A stretch of DNA of 64,000 bases from an uncultured Porphyromonadaceae bacterium (GCA_900541555.1 UQKE01000004.1:1-64000), one strand, 5' to 3'. Positions 43,651 through 52,691 are shown, numbered from the stretch's first letter. Translations and numbers: made by a program. Notes: a model not told the origin generated them from the letters alone.

Positions 43651-44181
43651 ATGAAAAAATGTGTGATGCTTGCAGTTGTGGGCATATTCTGCGCGACCGG
43701 CCTCATTAGAGGCGACGAACACATGGTGCGCGTGGGATTGCCGGTTTATAAAATAACCAATTGCCAATTGGATTCGTTGCTTACCGTTTTCTTGGATGGC
43801 ATGGATGAATTTACGAGGCATCCTGAGTCGAGGTTTGTCCGGCTTAACGTGCGGAAAGACGACGTGTATGAATATGGAATAGGTTTTAGTGCATCGGATG
43901 GGGAGCTACGCGTGGTGCGGGATATGGATGATATCCCCGACGGCGTCGTCGCTCGCAAAGGAGTAAATGTTTTCATTTTTGCATCTCAGGAGGGGCTGGC
44001 TACTTTTTTTGAGAAAACAAACATCAAAAAATGGCCCGACAATATACTGTATATTTCTCCCGACATTACAAATTTCGTAAAAGCTCAAACGAGTACGGAA
44101 TATTGGTGGTATATGTATTATAAAAATGGCATTGTCAAAGTCGCCTCGAAAAGTTTGCAGTCTGAATTGATTTATGATTAA
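43651..44181 (+). CDS. Hypothetical exported protein (tandem paralogue 1)
   Basis: 176 aa. Signal peptide MKKCVMLAVVGIFCATGLIRG. LPVYKITNCQLDSLL near the mature N-terminus is matched by LPVYEITHARLDSLL in the next gene, and both have a hydrophobic centre (NVFIFASQEG / DVLLYVWDGI) and a YYKNGIVKVASKSLQ / RGTVMKDGSVMIIETHLQ C-terminal pair of strands. Thus the two are diverged tandem duplicates. Function unknown. Confidence 0.7.
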   Translation: MKKCVMLAVVGIFCATGLIRGDEHMVRVGLPVYKITNCQLDSLLTVFLDGMDEFTRHPESRFVRLNVRKDDVYEYGIGFSASDGELRVVRDMDDIPDGVVARKGVNVFIFASQEGLATFFEKTNIKKWPDNILYISPDITNFVKAQTSTEYWWYMYYKNGIVKVASKSLQSELIYD

Positions 44182-44191
44182 ATAGATAGAT

Positions 44192-44740
44192 ATGAAGCGT
44201 TTATTTTCAATATTGTTATTCGCATCGTTGCTATTCGGCGTGCCGGTTTTGTCGCAAATCCGTCAGCCGGAGCCGTTGAATCTGCCGGTTTATGAAATTA
44301 CGCATGCCCGTTTGGATTCTTTGCTTTCAAAATATTTGCAAGAAGCGACTGAATATACATTGACCCCGCAAAAAGAGCCCTTCTTCATGGCTTTGGATGA
44401 TTGGGTTTTCCCTGAAGATGGCATTTGCACGTTTATATTTGATGCAGGCAGCGATGACATGTTTTTCAAAGACCGGCAGCCTGTCGGCATAGTCGAACAT
44501 GACGGGTATGATGTTTTATTATACGTGTGGGACGGGATTCCCGGAATTTCCGGCTTGGTCCGGCAAACCGACGCCACGAAAACGACCGACATCTATTATC
44601 GCGGAAAGGCCATTTTCGAGAAGCGTGAAAGCTACGACGATCCTCTTTATTATTGGAGGGGAACAGTGATGAAGGACGGCAGTGTCATGATAATAGAAAC
44701 ACATTTGCAGACGAAGCGAATTTTCGAGGAAAGTTGGTGA
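44192..44740 (+). CDS. Hypothetical exported protein (tandem paralogue 2)
   Basis: 182 aa. Signal peptide ending around LLFGVPVLSQ. Paralogous to the preceding gene across its length (see LPVYEITHARLDSLL). Ten bp separate them. Tandem arrays of diverged small exported proteins after a polymorphic toxin are often immunity-gene arrays, but here only the arrangement supports that. Confidence 0.7.
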   Translation: MKRLFSILLFASLLFGVPVLSQIRQPEPLNLPVYEITHARLDSLLSKYLQEATEYTLTPQKEPFFMALDDWVFPEDGICTFIFDAGSDDMFFKDRQPVGIVEHDGYDVLLYVWDGIPGISGLVRQTDATKTTDIYYRGKAIFEKRESYDDPLYYWRGTVMKDGSVMIIETHLQTKRIFEESW

Positions 44741-44819
44741 ATTTCGTTGTGCCGCGGCAAATGCCGGTTTCCGAATATGTGAATCAAATAAATGTAGAAC
44801 AAATCAATATATCCAATCG

Positions 44820-45323
44820 ATGAAAACAGTTTTGATTGTTGCCATGAGCGCAGCTCTTGCGGCTTGTTCCGGAAATGGCACGCAGGCAGGCGGTGGTGCC
44901 GGCGCTGATTCTGCTGTCGCAGAAGTGAAGACAATTGCAGACGTTCCGGCGGCGCAAGGGAGAACGGATTCCGAAGAAGCGGCCGTTGACGATGTGGAAA
45001 ATTTCGCAACGTTCTTTGACAAGTTCAAATCGGATTCCGCGTTTCAGAAAGAGCGAATGAAATTTCCGCTGAAAGTGATTCGCACAGAATATCCTGAATA
45101 TCCCGCGCTTAGGCCTGCTTATGAAGTGACAACCATATCGCGCGATAAGATGGGATATTTGCATTTCCTTGATGATGGCATATTCCAATATGCCGAATGC
45201 CGCGTTGGCGAAGACGAGGAGTTGGTGACAGTGTCTTTGGACTCCGACATGCTTGCTTCATATCTTTTCCGCGCATACGAAGGGAAATGGTATTTGGCGG
45301 TGAAATCGGACGAAAGCATGTAG
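44820..45323 (+). CDS. DUF4348-like lipoprotein
   Basis: 167 aa. Lipobox in MSAALAACSGN, low-complexity Gly/Ala linker, then FATFFDKFKSDSAFQKERMKFPL, which matches the opening of DUF4348 proteins of Bacteroidales, and ends with AYEGKWYLAVKSDES. Surface or periplasmic lipoprotein of unknown function. Start preceded by 80 bp without a clear -7 box. Confidence 0.78.
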   Translation: MKTVLIVAMSAALAACSGNGTQAGGGAGADSAVAEVKTIADVPAAQGRTDSEEAAVDDVENFATFFDKFKSDSAFQKERMKFPLKVIRTEYPEYPALRPAYEVTTISRDKMGYLHFLDDGIFQYAECRVGEDEELVTVSLDSDMLASYLFRAYEGKWYLAVKSDESM

Positions 45324-45411
45324 CGTCATAGTTTATGCTTTGAGGGAAGGAGGCAAGAATGCTTGTCTGCGTGTTTCGGCAATAAGTGTTAGGCAATCCA
45401 AATAAATTCGT

Positions 45412-45419
45412 TACTTTTG
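45412..45419 (+). promoter_or_regulatory. -7 box of asparaginase gene
   Basis: TACTTTTG, 56 nt before the ATG of ansA. The -33 region (TGTT at 45387-45390) is weak. Confidence 0.5.
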
Positions 45420-45474
45420 CAGAAAGAACGCCCTCAAAAGAGAATCGACGGCAATAAAATTTGAAATCTGCATC

Positions 45475-46509
45475 ATGGCGAAGCCCAAAATATTGATCAT
45501 TTACACGGGGGGAACAATCGGAATGATTGAGAATCCCGAAACAAAATCGTTGCAACCGTTCGATTTTTCGCATCTGATAGACAATGTGCCGAAAATCAAG
45601 AAATTGAATTTCGACATTGACAATATCCAATTTCATCCGCCGCTCGATTCCTCCAATATCAATCCGTCGCATTGGGACGAAATCGCATCGAGCATCGCAG
45701 ACAATTACGAGCGTTACGACGGTTTTGTGGTGCTGCACGGGACGGACACGATGGCTTATACGGCATCGGCTCTCAGTTTCATGTTGGAAAATTTGAGGAA
45801 GCCGGTCATTATCACCGGCTCGCAATTGCCTATCGGGGAAGTGCGCACCGACGGCGAGGAAAATTTGATCACGGCCATCCAGATTGCCGCAGCCCGGGCT
45901 GCCGACGGACAACCGATGGTGCAAGAAGTGGCAATCCTTTTCGAAGATTATCTTTGGCGCGGCAATCGCAGCACGAAGATGAGTGCCGACTACTTCAATG
46001 CTTTCAAGAGCAACAACTATCCGTATCTTGCAAAAATCGGGTTGGGCATCCATTTCAGGGAAGAAATGTTGTGGCGCGAAGCGCCGTCCGACGAGCCTTT
46101 GCGGGTGCAAACGAAGATGGATTGCAACGTGATGTTCATCCACCTTTTCCCCGGAATCACAGAACGCACGTTGCGGCATTTGCTCGACACGCCGGGCATC
46201 AAAGGGATTGTGTTGAAAACATACGGGGCGGGCAATGCATTGACCGACAAGTGGTTTGTTGACCTCATTCGCGAAACGATAGAACGCGGCGTTGTCATGC
46301 TCAATGTGTCGCAATGCGTCAATGGCGGCGTGCATAGCGAGCGCTACATGACGGGCAACGCGCTTTCGGCCACCGGCATCGTGAGCGGCGACGACATGAC
46401 ATCCGAGGCTGCCATTACGAAACTGATGTATCTTTTCGGTGCCGGATTGTCGCCCGAAGAAGTGAAATCGGCGTTGCGGCGTTCGCTTAGGGGCGAAATC
46501 TCAATCTGA
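45475..46509 (+). CDS. ansA: Type I L-asparaginase
   Basis: 344-aa cytosolic enzyme hydrolysing asparagine to aspartate and ammonia. The first catalytic threonine is in IYTGGTIGMIE, the second in VLHGTDTMAYTASALSF with the Asp-Lys relay supplied further on (TGSQLPIGEVRTDGEEN). No signal peptide, which indicates the cytosolic type I form. C-terminal domain has the usual NVSQCVNGGVHSERY. Confidence 0.93.
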   Translation: MAKPKILIIYTGGTIGMIENPETKSLQPFDFSHLIDNVPKIKKLNFDIDNIQFHPPLDSSNINPSHWDEIASSIADNYERYDGFVVLHGTDTMAYTASALSFMLENLRKPVIITGSQLPIGEVRTDGEENLITAIQIAAARAADGQPMVQEVAILFEDYLWRGNRSTKMSADYFNAFKSNNYPYLAKIGLGIHFREEMLWREAPSDEPLRVQTKMDCNVMFIHLFPGITERTLRHLLDTPGIKGIVLKTYGAGNALTDKWFVDLIRETIERGVVMLNVSQCVNGGVHSERYMTGNALSATGIVSGDDMTSEAAITKLMYLFGAGLSPEEVKSALRRSLRGEISI

Positions 46510-46657
46510 CGGAAAAAACGTTTGCCGGAGAAAACATAACGGCGGCTGCGGTTGTTGTATCCACGAGCGTTGAGCCTTTCAAAATCGGAAGATTCCGGCT
46601 TCGACAGGCAAGAATAATTTAAAGATATTAAAATACGGAAAAATTTCTACAATGATA

Positions 46658-46687
46658 TTGCAGTATGGGAAAAAAGTAGTAATTTTG
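46658..46687 (+). promoter_or_regulatory. Promoter of pckA
   Basis: TTG at 46658-46660, 19-nt spacer, TAATTTTG at 46680-46687, followed by an AT-rich leader of about 48 nt. Confidence 0.7.
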
Positions 46688-46740
46688 CATCGGTTTTCAA
46701 AGAGGTAAAAACATTTTATTATACTATAAATCAATCAACA

Positions 46741-48348
46741 ATGAGCAAACTTGATTTAACAAAGTACGGTATCACAGGAACCGTTGAAATTTTGCACAAT
46801 CCTTCCTATGAAGTATTGTTTGCTGAAGAGACTAAGCCGACTCTTGAAGGTTATGAAAAAGGTCAGGTGACTGAACTTGGCGCTGTCAATGTGATGACGG
46901 GTGTCTACACCGGACGTTCTCCCAAAGACAAATTTTTCGTAATGAACGAAGCCAGCAAAGATACTGTTTGGTGGACTTCCGACGAATACAAAAACGATAA
47001 CAAGCCTTGCTCCGAAGAAGCATGGGCCGATTTGAAAGCAAAGGCTGTAAAACAATTGTCGAACAAACGTTTGTTTGTTGTCGATACGTTCTGCGGCGCG
47101 AACCCTGCAACGCGTTTGAAAGTGCGCTTCATCATGGAAGTGGCATGGCAAGCACATTTCGTAACGAACATGTTCATCCGTCCGACGGCAGAAGAACTCG
47201 AAAACTACGGCGAGCCTGATTTCGTATCGTTCAATGCAGCCAAAGCAAAAGTTGAAAACTACAAAGAACTTGGATTGAATTCCGAGACAGCTACCGTGTT
47301 CAACTTGAAGACGAACGAACAAGTGATCCTCAACACATGGTATGGCGGCGAAATGAAGAAAGGTATCTTCTCGATTATGAACTACCTGAATCCGTTGCGC
47401 GGCATCGCTTCGATGCACTGCTCTGCCAACACCAACAAGGAAGGCACAGACACGGCTATCTTCTTCGGCTTGTCCGGTACGGGAAAAACAACGCTTTCCA
47501 CCGACCCGAAACGGTTGCTTATCGGCGACGACGAACACGGCTGGGACGATGAGGGCGTGTTCAACTACGAAGGCGGTTGCTATGCAAAGGTGATCAACCT
47601 CGACAAAGAAAGCGAGCCGGATATCTACAACGCAATCAAGCGCGACGCGCTTCTTGAAAACGTTACGGTCGACGCCAATGGCAAAATCGATTTCGCCGAC
47701 AAGAGCGTTACGGAAAACACGCGCGTTTCCTATCCGATCTACCATATCAACAATATCGTTAAGCCGGTATCGAAAGGCCCGCATGCTCATCAAGTGATCT
47801 TCCTTTCGGCAGATGCGTTTGGCGTGCTTCCTCCGGTTTCGATTCTTACTCCGGAACAAACGAAATACTACTTCCTTTCCGGATTTACGGCTAAATTGGC
47901 AGGAACGGAACGTGGCATCACAGAGCCGACTCCGACGTTCTCTGCATGCTTTGGAGCTGCTTTCTTGAGCTTGCATCCGACAAAATATGCGGAAGAACTC
48001 GTGAAGAGAATGGAAAAAGTCGGTGCAAAGGCATATTTGGTCAACACCGGTTGGAACGGAACGGGCAAACGTATTTCGATTCGCGACACGCGTGGCATCA
48101 TCGATGCTATTCTCGACGGATCGATCGACAAAGCTCCGACAAAAACAATTCCGTACTTCGACTTCGTTGTGCCGACAGAATTGCCGGGCGTAGATCCTAA
48201 CATCCTTGATCCGCGCGACACGTATGCCGATGCAAAAGTTTGGGACGAAAAAGCGAAAGATCTTGCAGGACGTTTCATCAAGAACTTCGCGAAATTCGAA
48301 GGCAATGCCGCAGGAAAAGCTCTTGTGGCTGCCGGACCGAAACTTTAA
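46741..48348 (+). CDS. pckA: Phosphoenolpyruvate carboxykinase (ATP)
   Basis: 535-aa ATP-dependent PEPCK interconverting oxaloacetate and PEP with CO2. In gut Bacteroidales it runs toward oxaloacetate in succinate fermentation. P-loop-like kinase motif [32 protein letters not shown] metal site, and N-terminal [12 protein letters not shown] substrate-binding loop are present. Codons are of the highly expressed kind (few rare codons), and it has a strong promoter and terminator. Confidence 0.97.
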   Translation: MSKLDLTKYGITGTVEILHNPSYEVLFAEETKPTLEGYEKGQVTELGAVNVMTGVYTGRSPKDKFFVMNEASKDTVWWTSDEYKNDNKPCSEEAWADLKAKAVKQLSNKRLFVVDTFCGANPATRLKVRFIMEVAWQAHFVTNMFIRPTAEELENYGEPDFVSFNAAKAKVENYKELGLNSETATVFNLKTNEQVILNTWYGGEMKKGIFSIMNYLNPLRGIASMHCSANTNKEGTDTAIFFGLSGTGKTTLSTDPKRLLIGDDEHGWDDEGVFNYEGGCYAKVINLDKESEPDIYNAIKRDALLENVTVDANGKIDFADKSVTENTRVSYPIYHINNIVKPVSKGPHAHQVIFLSADAFGVLPPVSILTPEQTKYYFLSGFTAKLAGTERGITEPTPTFSACFGAAFLSLHPTKYAEELVKRMEKVGAKAYLVNTGWNGTGKRISIRDTRGIIDAILDGSIDKAPTKTIPYFDFVVPTELPGVDPNILDPRDTYADAKVWDEKAKDLAGRFIKNFAKFEGNAAGKALVAAGPKL

Positions 48349-48392
48349 TCGGACGAAAAAAGTAAGAGTATCATAGTAAATACAGTTGGGAG

Positions 48393-48428
48393 AAGGCTTC
48401 ACAAGCAATGCCGCTTGTGGAGCCTTTT
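48393..48428 (+). terminator. Rho-independent terminator after pckA
   Basis: GGCTTCACAAGC / GCTTGTGGAGCC with one wobble and AATGCC loop, followed by TTTT. Confidence 0.78.
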
Positions 48429-48433
48429 CTGTA

Positions 48434-48462
48434 TTGTCTCGTTCAAAATTTCATTATCTTTG
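48434..48462 (+). promoter_or_regulatory. Promoter of GDSL lipoprotein gene
   Basis: TTG at 48434-48436 and TATCTTTG at 48455-48462. The 14 nt before the -7 box (GTTCAAAATTTCAT) resemble the TCAAnnTTnCA spacer of the structured elements. Confidence 0.6.
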
Positions 48463-48509
48463 TATGCTATTCCATTTATGCAAAGGGTGTTGTTCCCTTT
48501 AAATAAAAA

Positions 48510-49112
48510 ATGACCTTGGCGATGAGGCAGAATTTATTTCATAAGATTTTGACGAAAGCTTTAATGTGCTTGTCATTGGTGTTGTGTGCTTGCGGGGAAT
48601 CCGACAAGCCGCCGCTCGTATTTATTGGCGACTCCCAAATTGCGAGGTGGGATGTCGAAAGTTATTTTCCCATGGCAGAGACTCGCAACCACGGACTGAG
48701 CGGGAGCGGCGTGCAATGGTTGGAAGAAAACGCCAATATTGCTGCGGGCGAACCGATTGTCATCCTTTCGGGAACAAACGACTTGGCTCACATGCAAGAA
48801 GATGAATTAGATGCGTATATCGACCGTTATCTGAACGCAGTGTGCAGCTTGGGAGAGGGACGGCTAATCATCATATCCGTTTTGCCGAGAAGTACGGAAC
48901 TTGACCCTTCGGGCAAGACTAATGCTTTGGTTTCGGAATTTAACGCAAAGATAAAAGAAAGAGTGCAAGAAATCGAGCGGGTATCGTATTGCGATGTTTT
49001 TGATGATTTCGCGACCGATGGCCGTCTAAACATGAACTTTTCTTTTGATGGGCTTCATCCGAATCAATATGGTTATGAAATTCTGGCGGAAAAAGTGAAA
49101 GAATTATTATGA
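48510..49112 (+). CDS. SGNH/GDSL-family hydrolase, lipoprotein
   Basis: 200 aa. Lipoprotein signal (CLSLVLCACGES). Block I VFIGDSQIARW with catalytic Ser, block III VILSGTNDLAHM, block V FDGLHPNQYGYEILA with the Asp-x-x-His pair. Expected to be a periplasmic or surface esterase, perhaps acting on acylated glycans. Start could be ATG 48510 or 48522. The stop overlaps the next gene's start by 4 bp (ATGA). Confidence 0.88.
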   Translation: MTLAMRQNLFHKILTKALMCLSLVLCACGESDKPPLVFIGDSQIARWDVESYFPMAETRNHGLSGSGVQWLEENANIAAGEPIVILSGTNDLAHMQEDELDAYIDRYLNAVCSLGEGRLIIISVLPRSTELDPSGKTNALVSEFNAKIKERVQEIERVSYCDVFDDFATDGRLNMNFSFDGLHPNQYGYEILAEKVKELL

Positions 49113-49720
49113 GAAAAGTGTTCATATTGCTGGTTGCGGCATTGGCGAGCCAAACCGTTTGTTCTCAAATCTATGTAGGGTTGAGGGATACGAAATATGC
49201 CTATGCCGGCTATCAGTGGGATTCGAATTGGCATGTGCAGCTTAATCATAGTGTTTTTATCGAGCATCTTAAACATCAATATGTCAGTGGGCAGGGTGGA
49301 TACGAGTGGCAAGGGAACGGCTTCGAGTTGCAAGGCGATGTTTATTTCGGGACGACGTATTGTGGCAGTTTCTACGACTTTGGTATCAATGTTGGCGGAC
49401 TTTATGGTCCAGTGAAATGGTTGGGCCTTCGGGCAAAGTTAAATGCGCGATATGATTCGGGATTCAAATACAAAACGTGTTACTTGTTAGGGGCTGATTT
49501 CAATGTCACCAACCAGTTCTCACTATTGGCACAATACACCACCATTCCTGAATACAGGATGTCGGAACGGCGAGTTAAAGCCGGATTGCGCTTCAAGGTG
49601 AAGAACTTGCAAGTTTGCCCGATGTTGTCGATTCCGGTAGAAGGAGATGCAAGCACCGTGAGGGTATTGATAGGGTTTAGATACGATTTCATGCTCGGTG
49701 CAAGAAAAGGCGGTGAATAG
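49109..49720 (+). CDS. Hypothetical small outer-membrane beta-barrel-like protein
   Basis: 203 aa. Signal peptide ending at LASQTVCSQ, then alternating polar/aromatic strands (IYVGLRDTKYAYAGYQWD, GFELQGDVYFGTTYCG, VRVLIGFRYDFML at the C-terminus), consistent with an eight-stranded outer-membrane barrel. No named family recognised. It overlaps the GDSL hydrolase gene by 4 bp, so the two probably act together at the envelope. Confidence 0.65.
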   Translation: MRKVFILLVAALASQTVCSQIYVGLRDTKYAYAGYQWDSNWHVQLNHSVFIEHLKHQYVSGQGGYEWQGNGFELQGDVYFGTTYCGSFYDFGINVGGLYGPVKWLGLRAKLNARYDSGFKYKTCYLLGADFNVTNQFSLLAQYTTIPEYRMSERRVKAGLRFKVKNLQVCPMLSIPVEGDASTVRVLIGFRYDFMLGARKGGE

Positions 49721-49730
49721 ACTTGGTGGA

Positions 49731-49804
49731 TAATATAGGATGCGTTTCGGCAAAACAATTTCAAACAAGTTTGATTGTTTTGCGCTCAATTTTCGCCATA
49801 TTTA
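49731..49804 (+). repeat. Structured promoter element, copy B (degenerate)
   Basis: A 25-bp stretch (49731-49755) identical to 49807-49831 includes TTTCGG. It is followed flush by a hairpin at 49751-49782 (left arm CAAAACAA-TT-TCAAAC, AA loop, right arm GTTTGATTGTTTTG; TT unpaired), then a 14-nt spacer CGCTCAATTTTCGC and CATATTTA where copies A and C have a perfect -7 box. It thus looks like a decayed duplicate of copy C. Confidence 0.65.
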
Positions 49805-49806
49805 AA

Positions 49807-49882
49807 TAATATAGGATGCGTTTCGGCAAAAGAAAAAACGAATAAATTCTTTTTCTTTTGCACTCAACTTTCACTATATTTG
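49807..49882 (+). repeat. Structured promoter element, copy C
   Basis: TTTCGG (49821-49826), hairpin 49827-49860 (CAAAAGAAAAA-AC-GAAT, AA loop, ATTCTTTTTCTTTTG; two unpaired bases on the left), 14-nt spacer CACTCAACTTTCAC, TATATTTG at 49875-49882. It is 40 nt upstream of the WYL regulator ATG and is its promoter. Confidence 0.7.
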
Positions 49883-49921
49883 TTATAATCTGATGTGATT
49901 AATTTTAATATACAAATTTCA

Positions 49922-50848
49922 ATGGGAGCATTACTGATAAAACGATATATATGGCTGATAAATTTGCTGAACCGATATTCAGAGCAAGGCCTTACCCTCA
50001 AAGCAATCAATTCAGAATGGGAAAGAAGCACGTATTATAAAGATTTTGGAGAACGGAACATTTCACGAGAAACGCTTCGTAATCATTGCATGGCAATTTC
50101 AGACATATGGGGTATTGACATTGTGTGTATACGTTCCGGAGCCAATAGTTATTATAGGATAAACACAGATAAAAAAGATATTTTTGACCAAAGTATGAAG
50201 TGGTTGCTGAGCAGCATGGCAACTGAAGAATTAATTGCTGTCAGTAAAGAGATTCCCAACAAGATACTATTGGAGAAACCGAATGCAGGTTCAAAATATT
50301 TAAGCGTTATTGCAACTGCATTAAGAGATAATATTGTCTTGAATATAGAATATCAGTCGTTTCATGTCGACAGCGTGAATCAAACCGATTTATTGGTTGA
50401 ACCACTGTGTCTCAAGATGTTCAAACGCCGGTGGTACATGCTTTGCAGACGTTTCTCAGGCAAGGCTTTTCGCATTTACGCTTTGGACAGACTTCATAAA
50501 ATCGAACTTACACCTGAACATTTCACATACTCCGAAAATTTTTCACCACAGGACTATTTTGCCCCATATTATGGTATCTCAACCGATGGATATGCAAAAC
50601 AATGTCGTGTCCTTTTAAAGGCATATCGGGAACTTCCAAAATATCTTATCTCACAACCGCTGCATCATAGTCAGAGAATAAAAGAATCAACTCCGGAATA
50701 TACCGTTTTCGAGTATTGGATTATCCCTGCATTTGATTTTGTGCAGGAAATACTACTACATTCCGAACAACTTGAAGTTTTGGAGCCTGAACCACTTAGG
50801 CAGTTTGTTAAAGATAAAATAGAACGGATTGCAGACCTGTATAGGTAG
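49922..50848 (+). CDS. WYL-domain transcriptional regulator
   Basis: 308 aa. N-terminal HTH (about 1-75, LIKRYIWLINLLNRYSE, NISRETLRNHCMAIS) and a WYL sensor domain (about 125-210) with FKRRWYMLCRRFSGKAFRIYALDR, followed by a C-terminal WCX-like extension (VFEYWIIPAFDFVQEILLHSEQLEVLEP). WYL proteins bind nucleic acids or cyclic nucleotides and often control phage-defence or mobile loci. The start at 49922 is used; GTG 49895 is too close to the -7 box. DNA here is clearly more AT-rich than the genome core. It heads the 49.7-55 kb accessory island. Confidence 0.88.
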   Translation: MGALLIKRYIWLINLLNRYSEQGLTLKAINSEWERSTYYKDFGERNISRETLRNHCMAISDIWGIDIVCIRSGANSYYRINTDKKDIFDQSMKWLLSSMATEELIAVSKEIPNKILLEKPNAGSKYLSVIATALRDNIVLNIEYQSFHVDSVNQTDLLVEPLCLKMFKRRWYMLCRRFSGKAFRIYALDRLHKIELTPEHFTYSENFSPQDYFAPYYGISTDGYAKQCRVLLKAYRELPKYLISQPLHHSQRIKESTPEYTVFEYWIIPAFDFVQEILLHSEQLEVLEPEPLRQFVKDKIERIADLYR

Positions 50849-50876
50849 AAGTGAACTGAAAAATCGTCAAATTATT

Positions 50877-50918
50877 CGTGTATGAGAAATGGTTTTTCTC
50901 ATACACGCCGTAGTTTTG
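50877..50918 (+). promoter_or_regulatory. Long inverted repeat abutting -7 box upstream of hydrolase
   Basis: CGTGTATGAGAAA (50877-50889) pairs with TTTCTCATACACG (50895-50907). Three bases later comes TAGTTTTG (50911-50918), a -7 box 44 nt before the hydrolase ATG. The repeat could be a terminator for the WYL gene and/or an operator for the WYL protein. Confidence 0.6.
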
Positions 50919-50961
50919 CCATCGTAAAACAAATAAGAGATACTTTAAACACATAACAATT

Positions 50962-51909
50962 ATGAATATCGTATATCTGCATGGCCTGTCATCAAGCGGC
51001 CAGTCTAACACAGCCAATAAACTAAGAGCGTTGTTTCCGGATGACAATATCATCGCTCCTGATCTTTCTGTCAATCCAAATGAAGCATTGAATCTAATAA
51101 CAGACATTTTACAAAAGTTGTCTGTTGATGATACCATTGTAATCGGTTCGTCAATGGGAGCTATGTTTGCACATCAGCAAGCTCCGTTTCGCAGACTACT
51201 GATAAATCCGGCATTTCATGTATCTGAAATGCTTCAGGATAATTTAGGAAAAACGCTTCCGTTTTACTCGCAACGACAGGATGGAATCAGGGAATTTACA
51301 GTTACGGAGGAATTGTGTTTGCTTTATAAACAAGTGGAAGAAGAACAATTCAAATATGGACCAGATTCTGAATGGCAGGATGTTGTCGGCATTTTCGGTT
51401 TACAGGACAATGTGGTCGACTGTAAAGATGAGTTTACAGAGTATTATTCTATCTATCATGAATTTGCCGGAGGGCATAGATTGACTGATACAGACATTGA
51501 AACAATCCTGAAACCGATAATTTGTTGGATGAAGAATTCTGTTTGTCCCGAGCTTATACCTATTGCATTTGAATGTATTGAACCCGGTGACACTGCTTCT
51601 ATTATATCTGATTCTAAGTATTCAAACATACTGGATTTGGAGTGTTTTAAAATATTTGACAAAGGGATTGGCAGGAAATGGTTTGATGAGATTTATCAAA
51701 AATATGAGGGCAAAAAAATGTACGAACAGTGGCAATTTCACTTAACATTTCCGGAACTTCCAAATGGCGAATCTGAAGATAGTGTACAATTGGTCTTAGG
51801 AAGTCGCTACAGCGGTCATCTGAGTGTTGAAGTCTACGGAGAAAACGGAGTCCAGGTATTTGATCCCAGCAAATTCTATATTGACGGTCTGGAAATGCAC
51901 TACTTATGA
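50962..51909 (+). CDS. YqiA/YcfP-like alpha/beta hydrolase with extra C-terminal domain
   Basis: 315 aa. The first 190 residues are an alpha/beta hydrolase of the YqiA type: IVYLHGLSSSGQSNTA, nucleophile elbow VIGSSMGAMFAHQQ, Asp in FGLQDNVVDCKDEF and His in AGGHRLTDTD. Residues about 195-315 form an extra domain of unknown fold. Family members are esterases of unclear substrate. AT-rich; a broken duplicate of the hydrolase part lies at 52277. Confidence 0.82.
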   Translation: MNIVYLHGLSSSGQSNTANKLRALFPDDNIIAPDLSVNPNEALNLITDILQKLSVDDTIVIGSSMGAMFAHQQAPFRRLLINPAFHVSEMLQDNLGKTLPFYSQRQDGIREFTVTEELCLLYKQVEEEQFKYGPDSEWQDVVGIFGLQDNVVDCKDEFTEYYSIYHEFAGGHRLTDTDIETILKPIICWMKNSVCPELIPIAFECIEPGDTASIISDSKYSNILDLECFKIFDKGIGRKWFDEIYQKYEGKKMYEQWQFHLTFPELPNGESEDSVQLVLGSRYSGHLSVEVYGENGVQVFDPSKFYIDGLEMHYL

Positions 51910-52276
51910 TTAAATGATTATTACATACAAGGAAACAATCCCTAAGGTGTTGTAAGACAAAAATACTTATGTTATATTTGTATTGTAGTTCAGAAAATGA
52001 ACTGACTTACATATTAGATGAAAGTGTTTTTGCACTATCCTTCTTAGAAAATCTGGCAATTTTCAATGAAAACAAGGATAACGCAAACGCCTGTCATCTG
52101 TATCTGTTAGCGTGTATACAATGCGCTTTCGATATGGGTGTGGGGATTGTTTTCGTTTATTTGTTTTCAGGTTTGCCAGAACCTTCTAAGAGATAGACGA
52201 AAAAGCTCCCCACTTTTCTTTTAAGAAATTATCGGCCGGTATTGGAGCATACCGCGAACACTAATTACTATGGATT
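51910..52276 (+). other. Intergenic region with promoter remnant
   Basis: No convincing gene. TTG at 51950-51952 and TATATTTG at 51973-51980 (20-nt spacer) form a good promoter, so the 75-codon frame that begins with ATG 51969 inside it is unlikely to be translated from that codon. This is probably the promoter and lost 5' part of the truncated hydrolase that follows. Confidence 0.5.
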
Positions 52277-52672
52277 ATGGAAAAAATAATGAATGCTTTC
52301 AAAAGAGAATTAGGAAAGAGTCTGCCATTTTTATCCCCACGCCTTGATGGCATTCGCGAATTTGCCGTAACAAAAGAATTGTACTCTCTTTATGAACAAA
52401 TGGATTCAAAACAATTTGATTTTGAACGATCTGATTATAACCATCATGCCACAAAATATGTAATAGGTTTATTCGGCTTGCAAGACAATATTGTCAATTG
52501 CAAAGATGAGTTTATTAATAATTTTGATATATCTAATTGCGCAGTCTACCATGAATATAACGGAGGGCATAGATTGGCCGATGCGGAGATTGAGAATGTA
52601 TTGAAACCGGCAATCGATTGGATAAAAAATCCGAATCTAGCCCATTTTAGGCCTGTTGCATTTGAAGAATGA
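52277..52672 (+). pseudogene. Truncated duplicate of the YqiA-like hydrolase
   Basis: 131 aa that align with residues about 95-205 of the hydrolase at 50962: LGKSLPFLSPRLDGIREF vs LGKTLPFYSQRQDGIREF, GLFGLQDNIVNCKDEF, NGGHRLADAEIENVLKP. The N-terminal half with the HGL motif and nucleophile serine is missing, as is the C-terminal domain. It retains the catalytic Asp and His only, so it cannot be an active esterase. Confidence 0.75.
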
Positions 52673-52691
52673 TAAAACGGAATCCAAGTAT

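Noticed and set aside
49745..49882. Interpretation of the two hairpin elements as integron attC sites
   Set aside because: Bulged hairpins and an ACTCAAC heptamer recall attC, but the heptamer points away from the stem and no GTTRRRY partner or integrase is present; spacing to the -7 box favours a promoter element.
51969..52196. 75-aa frame upstream of the truncated hydrolase
   Set aside because: Its ATG lies immediately before and inside the TATATTTG box, so the transcript would start downstream of the codon; sequence not recognised.
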